64,000 nucleotides of DNA, from positions 1,801,001-1,865,000 of the forward strand of contig NZ_CP159837.1 of NCBI RefSeq assembly GCF_040564635.1, in the 5' to 3' direction. Source of the DNA: Planktothricoides raciborskii GIHE-MW2 (GTDB lineage Bacteria > Cyanobacteriota > Cyanobacteriia > Cyanobacteriales > Laspinemataceae). Under the pieces are notes generated by a model. The model made no database searches. It saw only the letters and a program-made list of their open reading frames with translations, and had not been told where the DNA came from. The translations under genes and the position numbers were made by a program. This document shows positions 16,502-24,510 of the stretch, one piece after another (the first letter of the stretch is position 1; each line of letters starts with the position of its first letter).

Positions 16502-16652
16502 AGTAGGTGAACATAATTAATTGCACTTTTCTTTCTCCGCCGATAGGCTTTGGATTCCCGCCTATAGCCTTTGGCATGGGCTTCGCCTAACGCGGGAATG
16601 ACAGTTTTTCTTCTGATATGGTCTGTGGTGTATTTATTTCTGCCCACCTACT
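16502..16652. mobile_element. 151-bp MITE with TA target duplication
   Basis: Terminal inverted repeats AGTAGGTG / CACCTACT, with further AT-rich similarity inwards (left ACATAATTAAT, right ATTTATTT), are flanked on both sides by TA (16500-16501, 16653-16654). Cassette B shows the same flank without the element (ATGCCTATTTCC), proving a clean insertion with TA duplication. TA duplication and size point to an IS630/Tc1-mariner-type non-autonomous element. A longer relative lies at 31743-32043. No transposase is present in the window. Confidence 0.8.
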
Positions 16653-16681
16653 TATTTCCTACTTTTTTATCCTAATTCAGC

Positions 16682-16723
16682 TATAATAATAAATAGAAGA
16701 TTACCAAGCGAAGGTAATAGAAA
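16682..16723 (+). promoter_or_regulatory. -10 box and 5' UTR hairpin of cassette D
   Basis: TATAAT at 16682-16687 and hairpin arms at 16700-16705 and 16713-16718 are identical to cassettes A and B. The MITE is inserted about 30 bp upstream of the -10 box, close enough to alter upstream promoter elements. Confidence 0.55.
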
Positions 16724-17044
16724 ATGAGCAAAATATCTGAAAGTCATCGCCAAGCGCGTCTAGGTCGAGTATTTCCAGACCGCGAACTTGACCCGCAAGA
16801 AATCCAACGACAAGAAGCGGAAATGCAAGAATTACTACAAAAATGTCAAGTTGTGTTTCAACGGGTTCAACCGGAGTTAATTAACGATTACTACGACTGG
16901 TTTATGGCGATCGAACCCCAAAGTGGCGAATATTTTATCGATAAAGATGACAAAGTAGTCAGCCAAAAAGCCCATGAAAAACACCCAAATGCCCAGTGCA
17001 TTATTTTCTGCATTAATGAAACTGGAGCTTGTGATAAAATATGA
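16724..17044 (+). CDS. Cassette D, protein 1: small acidic conserved protein
   Basis: A 106-aa, most divergent paralogue. Its first 18 residues match copies A/B (MSKISESHRQARLGRVFP), but the middle differs (DRELDPQEIQRQEAEMQELLQKCQVVFQRVQPELINDYYDW). The end keeps the motif pattern with substitutions (CIIFCINETGACDKI). It is in frame, overlaps its partner by ATGA and has the shared leader. The independent drift of both genes of this cassette argues that the two products co-evolve as a pair. Confidence 0.75.
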   Translation: MSKISESHRQARLGRVFPDRELDPQEIQRQEAEMQELLQKCQVVFQRVQPELINDYYDWFMAIEPQSGEYFIDKDDKVVSQKAHEKHPNAQCIIFCINETGACDKI

Positions 17045-17406
17045 TATCAGGGGATTTTAATCAAAAGGGAGAATTAGTTTTTGCAGTGGATTTAGTTGCG
17101 GCAGATCAAACTGATTACCGGATCAAAGCAATTTTTGATACAGGATTTACTGGTTGGTTAATCGTTCATAACCAAGACGCGATCGCTCTAGGTTGGAAAC
17201 GATATAGTGAACCAAAAACTGTACAAACAGCTAGTGGAATCACTACTTTAAATGTCTATGAGGGAATTGTGCTTTTAGATGAGGAAGAGTTCACAATTCC
17301 GGTTTTCGGAGGTTCTCGCGTGAAAGATATCCTTTTAGGGGTGCGTTGGTTAAGATTTAAAAGACTGATTGCCGATTATTCTGGCGGAGTTTTGACTTTG
17401 GATTAA
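17041..17406 (+). CDS. Cassette D, protein 2: retropepsin-like aspartic protease
   Basis: A 121-aa divergent copy. DTG is intact in AIFDTGFTGWLIVHNQD and ILLGVRWLRFKRLIADYSGG is conserved, while other parts vary (GDFNQKGELVFAVDLVAADQTDYRIK). Retention of the catalytic triplet against a diverged background indicates selection on the protease. R1 begins right after the stop. Confidence 0.72.
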   Translation: MISGDFNQKGELVFAVDLVAADQTDYRIKAIFDTGFTGWLIVHNQDAIALGWKRYSEPKTVQTASGITTLNVYEGIVLLDEEEFTIPVFGGSRVKDILLGVRWLRFKRLIADYSGGVLTLD

Positions 17407-17572
17407 AAGAAACCGGGTTTCTGTGGTGGATATGTAGGGGCGATTCGCGAATCGCCCCTACTGTGGAATACAAAAAGAAACCCGGTTTCTGACACCCCAC
17501 GGATAACTAAGAAACCGGGTTTCTGTGGTGGATATTATCGTTAACTGTGGAGTTACAAAAAGAAACCCGGTT
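17406..17572. repeat. Two R1 copies after cassette D
   Basis: A first copy (to about 17490) carries a nested GTAGGGGCGATTCGCGAATC palindrome. A second at about 17511-17572 has the standard centre. They lie between the protease stop and the convergent toxin-antitoxin genes. Confidence 0.85.
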
Positions 17573-17622
17573 TCTGAAACTCATCAGAGAGCGATCGCAC
17601 CCCCGCCTTCGCGGGGGCAGGC

Positions 17623-18123
17623 TTACAACGATTCTTTTGCTGCCTGTAGAATTTCAGCGTAGAGTTGCTGACTAATTCGGAAACCGGCGATCGCAATTAA
17701 ATCGTCTACTATTGGCTTCACTCGATCGATTAAGCCGTTAGATTTCGCTTCTAGGAGAACTCCCAAAATTCCAATTACTTGCACACCCATATCAATTGCT
17801 ATTTTTCGGCCTTTACGTTCATCAATAATGAGTCGATCGGCGTTCAGAGCGATCGCCAAGGCAATGGCTGCTGCTTCTCCGGGATCGAGTTTTTGCCGGA
17901 GTGCTTTTACTAGGGGTTGGTTCGCCACTATTTTTGTCTCTATCCAAGGGTAGGTTGAGACTTCTTTTGCCCCTGGAACTGTGGGGTTAGCGCCAATCAA
18001 TTCCTGATAAACCGTTTCGGGGATGATAATGCGCTGATATAGTTGTTTCAGCAGGTCTAGTTGTCCCACCGCAGCTAGACTGGTGATCGGTGAGGTATTG
18101 CTGACAATAATTAAGTTGTTCAA
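17623..18123 (-). CDS. DUF3368 (PIN-like) toxin
   Basis: A 166-aa protein with the PIN-like start IIVSNTSPITSLAAVGQLDLL, then IIIPETVYQEL, LDPGEAAAIALA and LIIDERKGRKIA, characteristic of DUF3368. The acidic residues of a PIN nuclease site are partly present (the E of GEAAA, the D of IDERKGR), while the first position is SNTSP instead of the usual D. The start is TTG, directly following the antitoxin's TGA. It is paired with UPF0175, a frequent partner. Probably an RNase toxin by family analogy. Confidence 0.85.
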   Translation of the reverse strand: MNNLIIVSNTSPITSLAAVGQLDLLKQLYQRIIIPETVYQELIGANPTVPGAKEVSTYPWIETKIVANQPLVKALRQKLDPGEAAAIALAIALNADRLIIDERKGRKIAIDMGVQVIGILGVLLEAKSNGLIDRVKPIVDDLIAIAGFRISQQLYAEILQAAKESL

Positions 18124-18369
18124 TCAAATTTTTCCTAACGCTTGCAATGTTTGAATATCTTGTTGTAAATCTTCTACATCATAATGAATGCAGATATTGC
18201 GACTGGCAAGGAGTTGTTGGAAATTAAGTTGATTCATCCCCGCTAAACGACTGGCGTTACCTAGGGTTAATTTTTCTGTTTGGTAAAGCATAACGGCGAT
18301 TTCCAGCTTTAACTCTCTTTCTGACATTCCGGTACTTTGAAAGATGTCATCGGGAATTGTGATGCTCAT
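18124..18369 (-). CDS. UPF0175 family antitoxin
   Basis: An 81-aa protein, MSITIPDDIFQSTGMSERELKLEIAVMLYQTEKLTLGNASRLAGMNQLNFQ..., with the UPF0175 pattern: a beta-strand, a helical region, then an HTH-like GNASRLAGMNQLNFQQLL. Its stop codon abuts the start of the DUF3368 gene, giving a two-gene operon. Likely DNA-binding and autoregulatory. Confidence 0.87.
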   Translation of the reverse strand: MSITIPDDIFQSTGMSERELKLEIAVMLYQTEKLTLGNASRLAGMNQLNFQQLLASRNICIHYDVEDLQQDIQTLQALGKI

Positions 18370-18505
18370 GGGATTTTTTCCTAAATCTCGTTTTAATTAT
18401 AGCACTAACCCCGCTATATGGTAGGTGCGATCGCGAAGCTCCTGCGGGGGAATCACCCCTAAGTTATGTTCGGATAAAATAGGCGATCGCTCTATTTTGT
18501 CCCCA

Positions 18506-18690
18506 GAAAAGAAACCGGGTTTCTGTGGTGGATATTATGATTAACTGTGAAGGACAAAAAGAAACCCGGTTTCTCACACCAAGCGGGATAACCAAGAAAC
18601 CGGGTTTGCCCCCAGAAAAGAAACCGGGTTTCTGTGGTGGATATTATCGTTAACTGTGGAGTTACAAAAAGAAACCCGGTTTCTGAAACC
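18506..18690. repeat. R1 copies upstream of cassette E
   Basis: Full R1 copies lie at about 18508-18576 and 18617-18683, with an isolated left end (AAACCGGGTTTGCC) between them. They sit ~100 bp before the promoter region of cassette E. Between 18370 and 18505 only a HIP1-rich spacer is seen. Confidence 0.85.
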
Positions 18691-18802
18691 AGGCGCGATC
18701 GCCTATTTCATTTATTAATTAAATTTAACATATTTTTTCTCAAAGTTACTAAAAATAAGGTAATATAATAAGTATAATATTCTAGTTTTAGGCTAAATCA
18801 AA

Positions 18803-19123
18803 ATGATCAAAATATCTAAACCTCATCGGACACCGCTGCGGCGTCGGGGCTTCCCAGACCTCAGCTATTCCCCTGAAGAACTGGCACGAATCGATGAAGA
18901 AATGCAAGCATTAATGAAGCGTTGTGACGAAATTTTTGAGGCAGCTAAACCAAAACTAATCGATGATTACTACGATTGGTTTATGGTCATAGAACCCGAA
19001 AGCGGGGACTATTTTATCGATAAAGATGACAAGGTTGCCGAACAAAAAGCCGATGAAAAATACCCCAATGCTCGGTGTGTGGTTTACTGCGTTAATGAAA
19101 CCGGGGCTTGTTATCGAGTATGA
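18803..19123 (+). CDS. Cassette E, protein 1: small acidic conserved protein
   Basis: A 106-aa paralogue with its own N-terminus (MIKISKPHRTPLRRRGFPDLSYSPEELARIDEEMQ). From EMQALMKRCDEIF to the end it is almost identical to copy B, making it a mosaic. The upstream AT-rich region resembles cassette C. The coding frame is intact, but the partner gene is truncated, so if the protein needs the protease it depends on a copy elsewhere in the cluster. Confidence 0.7.
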   Translation: MIKISKPHRTPLRRRGFPDLSYSPEELARIDEEMQALMKRCDEIFEAAKPKLIDDYYDWFMVIEPESGDYFIDKDDKVAEQKADEKYPNARCVVYCVNETGACYRV

Positions 19124-19177
19124 TTACCGGAGAGTTTAACCACAAGGGAGAATTAGTCTTTGAAATTGCTTTAATTC
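19120..19177 (+). pseudogene. Cassette E, protein 2: truncated retropepsin-like remnant
   Basis: Only the first 19 codons (MITGEFNHKGELVFEIALI) match the intact copies. Then the sequence runs into an R1 right end, giving a nonsense tail and a stop at 19222-19224. The remaining ~100 codons, including DTG, are missing. The junction lies at R1, implicating recombination or element-mediated deletion. Confidence 0.85.
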
Positions 19178-19185
19178 TAGTTAAA

Positions 19186-19398
19186 GAAAGAAACCCGGTT
19201 TCTGACACCAAGCGGGATAACTAAGAAACCGGGTTTCTGTGGTGGATATTATCGTTAACTGTGGAATACAAAAAGAAACCCGGTTTCTCACACCCCACGA
19301 ATAACTAAGAAACCGGGTTTATCCCCGGAAAAGAAACCGGGTTTCTGTGGTGGATATTATCGTTAACTGTGGAGGTACAAAAAGAAACCCGGTTTCTG
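19186..19398. repeat. R1 cluster replacing the end of cassette E
   Basis: A right end starts at about 19186, then full copies span about 19222-19287 and 19330-19397, with an additional left end at about 19309. Orientation and spacing repeat the 17.4-17.6 kb arrangement. Confidence 0.85.
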
Positions 19399-19562
19399 AA
19401 ACTAGGAGCGATCGCTTTTGGGTTATGTTCGGATAAAATTAGTGATTGGGTAGGGTGGGTTAGGCGCTGCTTTAATTATTGAAATAATCCTGAATTGAAA
19501 TAAATTTGTTGGGTTTTATCTCTCAATTCAATCTGCGATCGGGCTGCGGTGTGTTTAAAAAT

Positions 19563-20033
19563 TTACATTCTTTCCAAAGGTCTAACTGGTCGAACAAATT
19601 TAGTGTTTGCTCGAACAAAGCAAATTGATGTTGTCGCTGAGGTGCCAACCCATACCCAAGGTAATCCGCGATCGTCTAAGTTAATTCCTGCGCTCCAAAT
19701 TTCTTCTCCGGCTAGAAATCTATGACTTACGGGAAAATTATAAATATCCCTTCCACTTCCATTAGTTCCATTGGACTGACGTCTATTCATCAAGCGACAG
19801 TTTAATCCATTCGGGTCGGGGTCTACCACTTCCCAAACATAAGGCATATATGAACCACCTTCGCCACCAATAATATAATAATCGCCATTTTCGTCAACTC
19901 CAGGATAACGTCCGTGCGCTATAGCCACTTCAGTTATTTTTCCTGAATGCAAAATACTGGAAATATTGACCATGCCAACAGTTGCACCGATGACAATTGC
20001 TAATCCTGAATTGATAGTAGTTGTGAATTTCAT
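19563..20033 (-). CDS. Exported protein of unknown function
   Basis: A 156-aa protein with an N-terminal signal peptide (MKFTTTINSGLAIVIGATVGMVNISSI). The mature part is rich in Gly, Trp and Arg: GGEGGSYMPYVWEVVDPDPNGLNCRLMNRR, then VGTSATTSICFVRANTKFVRPVRP. A beta-rich SH3-like fold is possible from the pattern, but no family is recognised. The two cysteines could form a disulphide. It stands alone, with ~160 bp to the next gene. Confidence 0.6.
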   Translation of the reverse strand: MKFTTTINSGLAIVIGATVGMVNISSILHSGKITEVAIAHGRYPGVDENGDYYIIGGEGGSYMPYVWEVVDPDPNGLNCRLMNRRQSNGTNGSGRDIYNFPVSHRFLAGEEIWSAGINLDDRGLPWVWVGTSATTSICFVRANTKFVRPVRPLERM

Positions 20034-20190
20034 ATCACGTTTTCTTGATGAATCATCGTAAATTTTTCTGAAAAAAGCGATCGGGTTTCGACTTCTGGTA
20101 CTTGGTAGGGTGGGTTAGGCGCTGCGGTGTGTTGGTTTCTGTAGGGGTCAATGGTCATTGACCCCTACCATTTATCTCTTTTATTGCAGC

Positions 20191-21894
20191 TTAAAAAATT
20201 AAGAAATTTTTGGCTGTCAGCAATTCCTGAAATTCTGGTTGTTCTCGAATCAAGTCAAAATCTGGATCGGTCTTGGCTGTGTCTCGGTATTTTGAATCTA
20301 ATTTAATTGCTTTTTGCAAATTTTCCAAGGCCAAGGGTACATTATTTTGTAATCCATAAATACAGGCTATCTGATATAAAGCCCAATCATCATCAGGATT
20401 ATATTGCAAGGCTGTATTATAGGATTTAAGTGATTCTGCATATTTTCCTAGGTAGTATAAAGCGTCTCCTTTATTTTCCCACGCCCGATCATCATCAGGC
20501 TTATATTGCAAGGCTTTATCATAAGAGTCAACTGCTTCTCCATATTTTTCTAATTTGGATAAAGCGTCTCCTTTCCTTTCCCACGCTCGATCATCATCAG
20601 GCTTATATTGCAAGGCTTTATCATAAGAGTCAACTGCTTCTCCATATTTTTCTAATTCGGATAAAGCAAGTCCTCGAATCAAGTATAGATCGGAGTCATT
20701 AGACTTATATTTTAAGGCTTGGTCAAATGATTTAACTGCTTCTGCATATTTTTCTAACTTATTTAAACTAAATGCTTTCAATAACCAAGCGTAATAGTAA
20801 TAATCATCATTACCATCGCCATAATTTAAAGCGTCATCAAATGAATCAATGGCATTTGTGTACTTGTCTAGAAAATATAAAGAAATCCCTCGCTGTAGGT
20901 AAAGATAGTAATTATCTGAATTGAACTGCAAAGCTTGATCGTAATATTTAACAGCTTTGTTATAGTCCTCTAAATCTTGCCAGACTAAGCCTAAACGATA
21001 ATAAGCATCACCAAAGTCACGGTTAATCTTGGAACATTGCTCAAAATCTTTAATTGCTTGATTACTTTCTCCTGAATAGTAAAAAGCTAATCCACGCTTA
21101 TAATAAGCTAGATATTCTTGACCCTCGCTATCTAGTTTAATGGCGTTCGTGTAATCTTTAATTGCTTGTTGGTAATCCTCTAAGTCAGACTCAACATCAC
21201 CTCGTTGAAGATATGCATCTAGATATTTTGGATTTAAGCTGATTGCTTCTGAAAAGTCTTCAAGCGCTTGCTCGTATTGTTCGAGTTCTAAGTAAACTGA
21301 ACCCCGACTAAAGTAAGCATCGTAATAATTGTCATTCAGATTGATTGCTGAATCAAAATCACTAATTGCCTCTTGATACTTAGATTGTTGAAAATAAAGA
21401 TTACCTCTGCCAATGTAAGCTTCTATCAATTCCGGATCGATAGCTAAAGCTTGATTATAATCTTTCAAAGCTTTGTCTAGTTGATTTATTTTAGAATTAG
21501 CATATCCTCGACTCACATAAGCTTTAGCAAACTGTGAATTAAGTTGAAGAGCTTGTGTATAAAGTGGTATAGCTTCTTTAAAATTGTTTTGCTTTGACTG
21601 TTCTAACCCCTGATTAAAAAGTTGACTTTCACGAGGTAAATTTTTTGATTTATCTTGTTCATATTCATAGAGTCGAGATTCAATTAACTTATCAATTCTG
21701 AGCAACGAATCAACTTTAACATCACCATTAGCTTGAAATAATGTCAAGTTTTCGATATTAACACCTGAAACTCCTGAAATTATTGCATAAACAGGTCGTG
21801 CATTCAACGAAAACAAGCCTAAGATGAGAAATAATAGTAAACTAATTTTCACTAGAGAAAATAGTTTGGTTTGAAGTTTCTGCAAGTTTAACAT
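20191..21894 (-). CDS. Large exported TPR protein
   Basis: A 567-aa protein. The signal peptide (KISLLLFLILGLFSLNARPVYA) is followed by about 13 consecutive TPR units (residues ~90-550), with typical A/Y/G/Y/F/A/P positions, such as AKAYVSRGYANSKINQLDKALKDYNQALAIDP. Two central units are near-identical (LEKYGEAVDSYDKALQYKPDD), suggesting recent internal duplication. It is a scaffold for protein binding outside the cytoplasm. It lacks a CHAT or other effector domain. Confidence 0.82.
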   Translation of the reverse strand: MLNLQKLQTKLFSLVKISLLLFLILGLFSLNARPVYAIISGVSGVNIENLTLFQANGDVKVDSLLRIDKLIESRLYEYEQDKSKNLPRESQLFNQGLEQSKQNNFKEAIPLYTQALQLNSQFAKAYVSRGYANSKINQLDKALKDYNQALAIDPELIEAYIGRGNLYFQQSKYQEAISDFDSAINLNDNYYDAYFSRGSVYLELEQYEQALEDFSEAISLNPKYLDAYLQRGDVESDLEDYQQAIKDYTNAIKLDSEGQEYLAYYKRGLAFYYSGESNQAIKDFEQCSKINRDFGDAYYRLGLVWQDLEDYNKAVKYYDQALQFNSDNYYLYLQRGISLYFLDKYTNAIDSFDDALNYGDGNDDYYYYAWLLKAFSLNKLEKYAEAVKSFDQALKYKSNDSDLYLIRGLALSELEKYGEAVDSYDKALQYKPDDDRAWERKGDALSKLEKYGEAVDSYDKALQYKPDDDRAWENKGDALYYLGKYAESLKSYNTALQYNPDDDWALYQIACIYGLQNNVPLALENLQKAIKLDSKYRDTAKTDPDFDLIREQPEFQELLTAKNFLIF

Positions 21895-22390
21895 TTTGAT
21901 CGTTCCTAATGGTGTATTTGGTTGGGTGGGTTAGGCGCTACCATGATTATTGCGAAAATAGTCTATGGAAATAATAGCGCCGTCATCCCACCAGAGATTT
22001 TGTTAGAGTTTTACAGTTGTTGGGTTTTGTTCCTCAACCCAACCTGCGATCGCTGCGATCGCGCTAAACAAAATTAACTGGCTATTCTTTAGCCAGCATT
22101 TCATTTAGGTTTAGAGTTGATCAACACAGTAGAACTTCAAAAAAACTTGACGCTCTATCAAACAATTGAATTGTGTCGTCTCACTTATGAATTAAATTTC
22201 TCTCACTCAGACCGATCGCCTCTGTAGCATATCGATCGCCTAATGCCGAGGCTTCGCTAACGCTTATCGTCGATTTGATATACGAAAATCATAAGTCAAT
22301 TTAATTATCTAATATTTTGGGAAAAATTACCAATTTTTCCCAAAATTGTTATATCGTTACATAAGTAAATAACACTTAATAAATCTTCAC
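21895..22390. other. Intergenic, no gene supported
   Basis: This ~500-bp stretch holds a GGTGGGTTAGGCGCT repeat segment (also at 19449 and 20109), TGTTGGGTTTTGTTCCTCAACCC, HIP1 sites and AT-rich DNA just before the XRE gene. I see no coding frame or RNA motif with support. Confidence 0.5.
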
Positions 22391-22723
22391 ATGAAGTCTT
22401 CCCTTGGTCAGCGACTAGGCGCCACCCGCCGACTTTTGGGACTCACGCAGCAACAAGTCATCGAACAGCTAAAACACCGCTACGGAGTCCATCTCAGCCA
22501 ACAAGCCCTCTCAGCCCTGGAACAAGGCAAACGCAAAATCGACGCCGAAACCGAACTCCCCGCCCTGGCAACCCTCTACGGCAAACCCATCCATTACTTT
22601 TACGAATCCTGGGAACCCACCATAACCCCGAAACCTTCTATCCCTCTTGATTTAGACCCCCTCACCCCACGGGAAAAACTGCAACTCGCTGCCGAAATCC
22701 TCGATCGCCTGTTACGGGACTAA
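22391..22723 (+). CDS. XRE-family HTH regulator 1
   Basis: A 110-aa protein. The HTH_3 domain spans residues ~6-65: LGQRLGATRRLLGLTQQQVIEQL, LSQQALSALEQGKRK, then LATLYGKPIHYFYESW. The C-terminal tail LTPREKLQLAAEILDRLL is a probable dimerisation helix. It has a close paralogue ~200 bp downstream on the same strand. GC content looks higher than in the flanking intergenic DNA. Target is unknown; self-regulation is likely for such small repressors. Confidence 0.87.
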   Translation: MKSSLGQRLGATRRLLGLTQQQVIEQLKHRYGVHLSQQALSALEQGKRKIDAETELPALATLYGKPIHYFYESWEPTITPKPSIPLDLDPLTPREKLQLAAEILDRLLRD

Positions 22724-22920
22724 TCAAGCAAACATCTTTCTGTAGGGGCGATTCGCGAATCGCCCCTACATCCGCATTTTGTTGGTAGGGGCGCAATGCT
22801 TGCGCCCCCTTTTCCGTAGCGCCCTAAAATACGCGATTTTCGCAACTGCACAAGTTTATCGGATAGAAGAAAGTGCGGCGAAAATTTAAGATTTAGTGGT
22901 AATCTACATGATTTTCTGAT

Positions 22921-23286
22921 ATGGCGTTCTCACTAGGCAAACGCCTCAAAGCCACTCGCGAATCCCTCGGTCTGACTCAAGAACAAGTCATCGAACAGCT
23001 AGAAATTCGCTATGGAGTGACTCTCAGCCAACAAGCCATATCCTGCATCGAAAACGGCAAACGCAAAGTAGATGCAGAACGAGAATTACCGGCTTTTGCT
23101 GCCGTGTACGGTCAACCCATTGACTATTTTTATGATTCCTGGCAGCTACAACAGTGCGATCGCATTCCTCAACTGCCCATCCCCAAAGCTAAATCCGTGG
23201 TGACAGTTGACTATGACGCTTTGACCCAACGAGATAAACTGCAACTTGCTGCTGATTTGATTCATCAGGTCTTGCAGGAAACCTAA
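22921..23286 (+). CDS. XRE-family HTH regulator 2 (paralogue)
   Basis: A 121-aa paralogue of the preceding gene, with the same HTH (SLGKRLKATRESLGLTQEQVIEQLEIRYGVTLSQQAISCIENGKRK) and the same C-terminal motif (LTQRDKLQLAADLIHQVLQ). A slightly longer linker carries a HIP1 site. It arose by tandem duplication and then diverged. It ends just before the 185-bp tandem array. Possible heterodimer formation with the upstream paralogue is inference. Confidence 0.87.
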   Translation: MAFSLGKRLKATRESLGLTQEQVIEQLEIRYGVTLSQQAISCIENGKRKVDAERELPAFAAVYGQPIDYFYDSWQLQQCDRIPQLPIPKAKSVVTVDYDALTQRDKLQLAADLIHQVLQET

Positions 23287-23376
23287 GAAGGAAGCGGGGG
23301 TGCAGGGGAGCGGGGGAGCGGGGGAGCGCAAGCCCCATTGGTGTCAAGGTGAAAGCTGCCACCCGCCTGCCACCCG

Positions 23377-24484
23377 CCAGGGAATAAATTCCCTGTGTCA
23401 TAGATCAAGTCGGTTGAAACCGACTGAAATGCTTTTAATATAAGGATCAAGAGTCGGTTTTAACCGCCTGTAGGGGTCAACGGCCGTTGACCCCTACAGG
23501 CGGGGATTTTAATCCCCGCCGGATCGCGGGGTAAACCTTGGCACCAATGGCAAGTCACCCGCCAGGGAATAAATTCCCTGTCTCATAGATCAAGCCGGTT
23601 GAAACCGACTGAAATGCTGTAGGGGTCAACGGCTGTTGACCCCTACCAATTATCATTAGTCGGTTTTAACCGACTTGCGCTATGAGGCGGGGATTTTAAT
23701 CCCCGCCGGATCGCGGGGTAAACCTTGACACCAATGGCAAGCCACCCGCCAGGGAATAAATTCCCTGTCTCATAGATCAAGTCGGTTGAAACCGACTGAA
23801 ATGCTTTTAATATAAGGATCAAGAGTCGGTTTTAACCGCCTGTAGGGGTCAACGGCCGTTGACCCCTACAGGCGGGGATTTTAATCCCCGCCGGATCGCG
23901 GGGTAAACCTTGACACCAATGGCAAGCCACCCGCCAGGGAATAAATTCCCTGTCTCATAGATCAAGCCGGTTGAAACCGACTGAAATGCTTTTAATATAA
24001 GGATCAAGAGTCGGTTTTAACCGCCTGTAGGGGTCAACGGCCGTTGACCCCTACAGGCGGGGATTTTAATCCCCGCCGGATCGCGGGGTAAACCTTGACA
24101 CCAATGGCAAGCCACCCGCCAGGGAATAAATTCCCTGTGTCATAGATCAAGTCGGTTGAAACCGACTGAAATGCTTTTAATATAAGGATCAAGAGTCGGT
24201 TTTAACCGCCTGTAGGGGTCAACGGCCGTTGACCCCTACAGGCGGGGATTTTAATCCCCGCCGGATCGCGGGGTAAACCTTGACACCAATGGCAAGCCAC
24301 CCGCCAGGGAATAAATTCCCTGTGTCATAGATCAAGTCGGTTGAAACCGACTGAAATGCTGTAGGGGTCAACGGCTGTTGACCCCTACCAATTATCATTA
24401 GTCGGTTTTAACCGACTTGCGCTATGAGGCGGGGATTTTAATCCCCGCCGGATCGCGGGGTAAACCTTGACACCAATGGCAAGC
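23377..24484. repeat. Six-unit 185-bp tandem array of nested palindromes
   Basis: Units begin at CCAGGG at 23377, 23562, 23749, 23934, 24119 and 24304 (periods 185, 187, 185, 185, 185). Each unit strings together palindromes: GGGAATAAATTCCC, GTCGGTTGAAACCGAC, GGGGTCAACGGCCGTTGACC, and GGCGGGGATTTTAATCCCCG, ending in GATCGCGGGGTAAACC. Units 1, 3, 4 and 5 (type A) carry the GTTGACC palindrome after a GTCGGTTTTAACCGCC stem. Units 2 and 6 (type B) carry it before. No open frame spans the array. Confidence 0.92.
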
Positions 24485-24510
24485 ATTGCGCCCCTCTGCC
24501 CCCCTGCCCC

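Noticed and set aside
14849-19177. Diversity-generating retroelement as source of cassette variation
   Set aside because: No reverse transcriptase, no template/variable repeat pair, and the differences are not adenine-specific. Gene conversion fits better.
23377-24484. CRISPR array or repetitive protein gene
   Set aside because: Units of 185 bp are repeated throughout, with no variable spacers, and no frame stays open across units.
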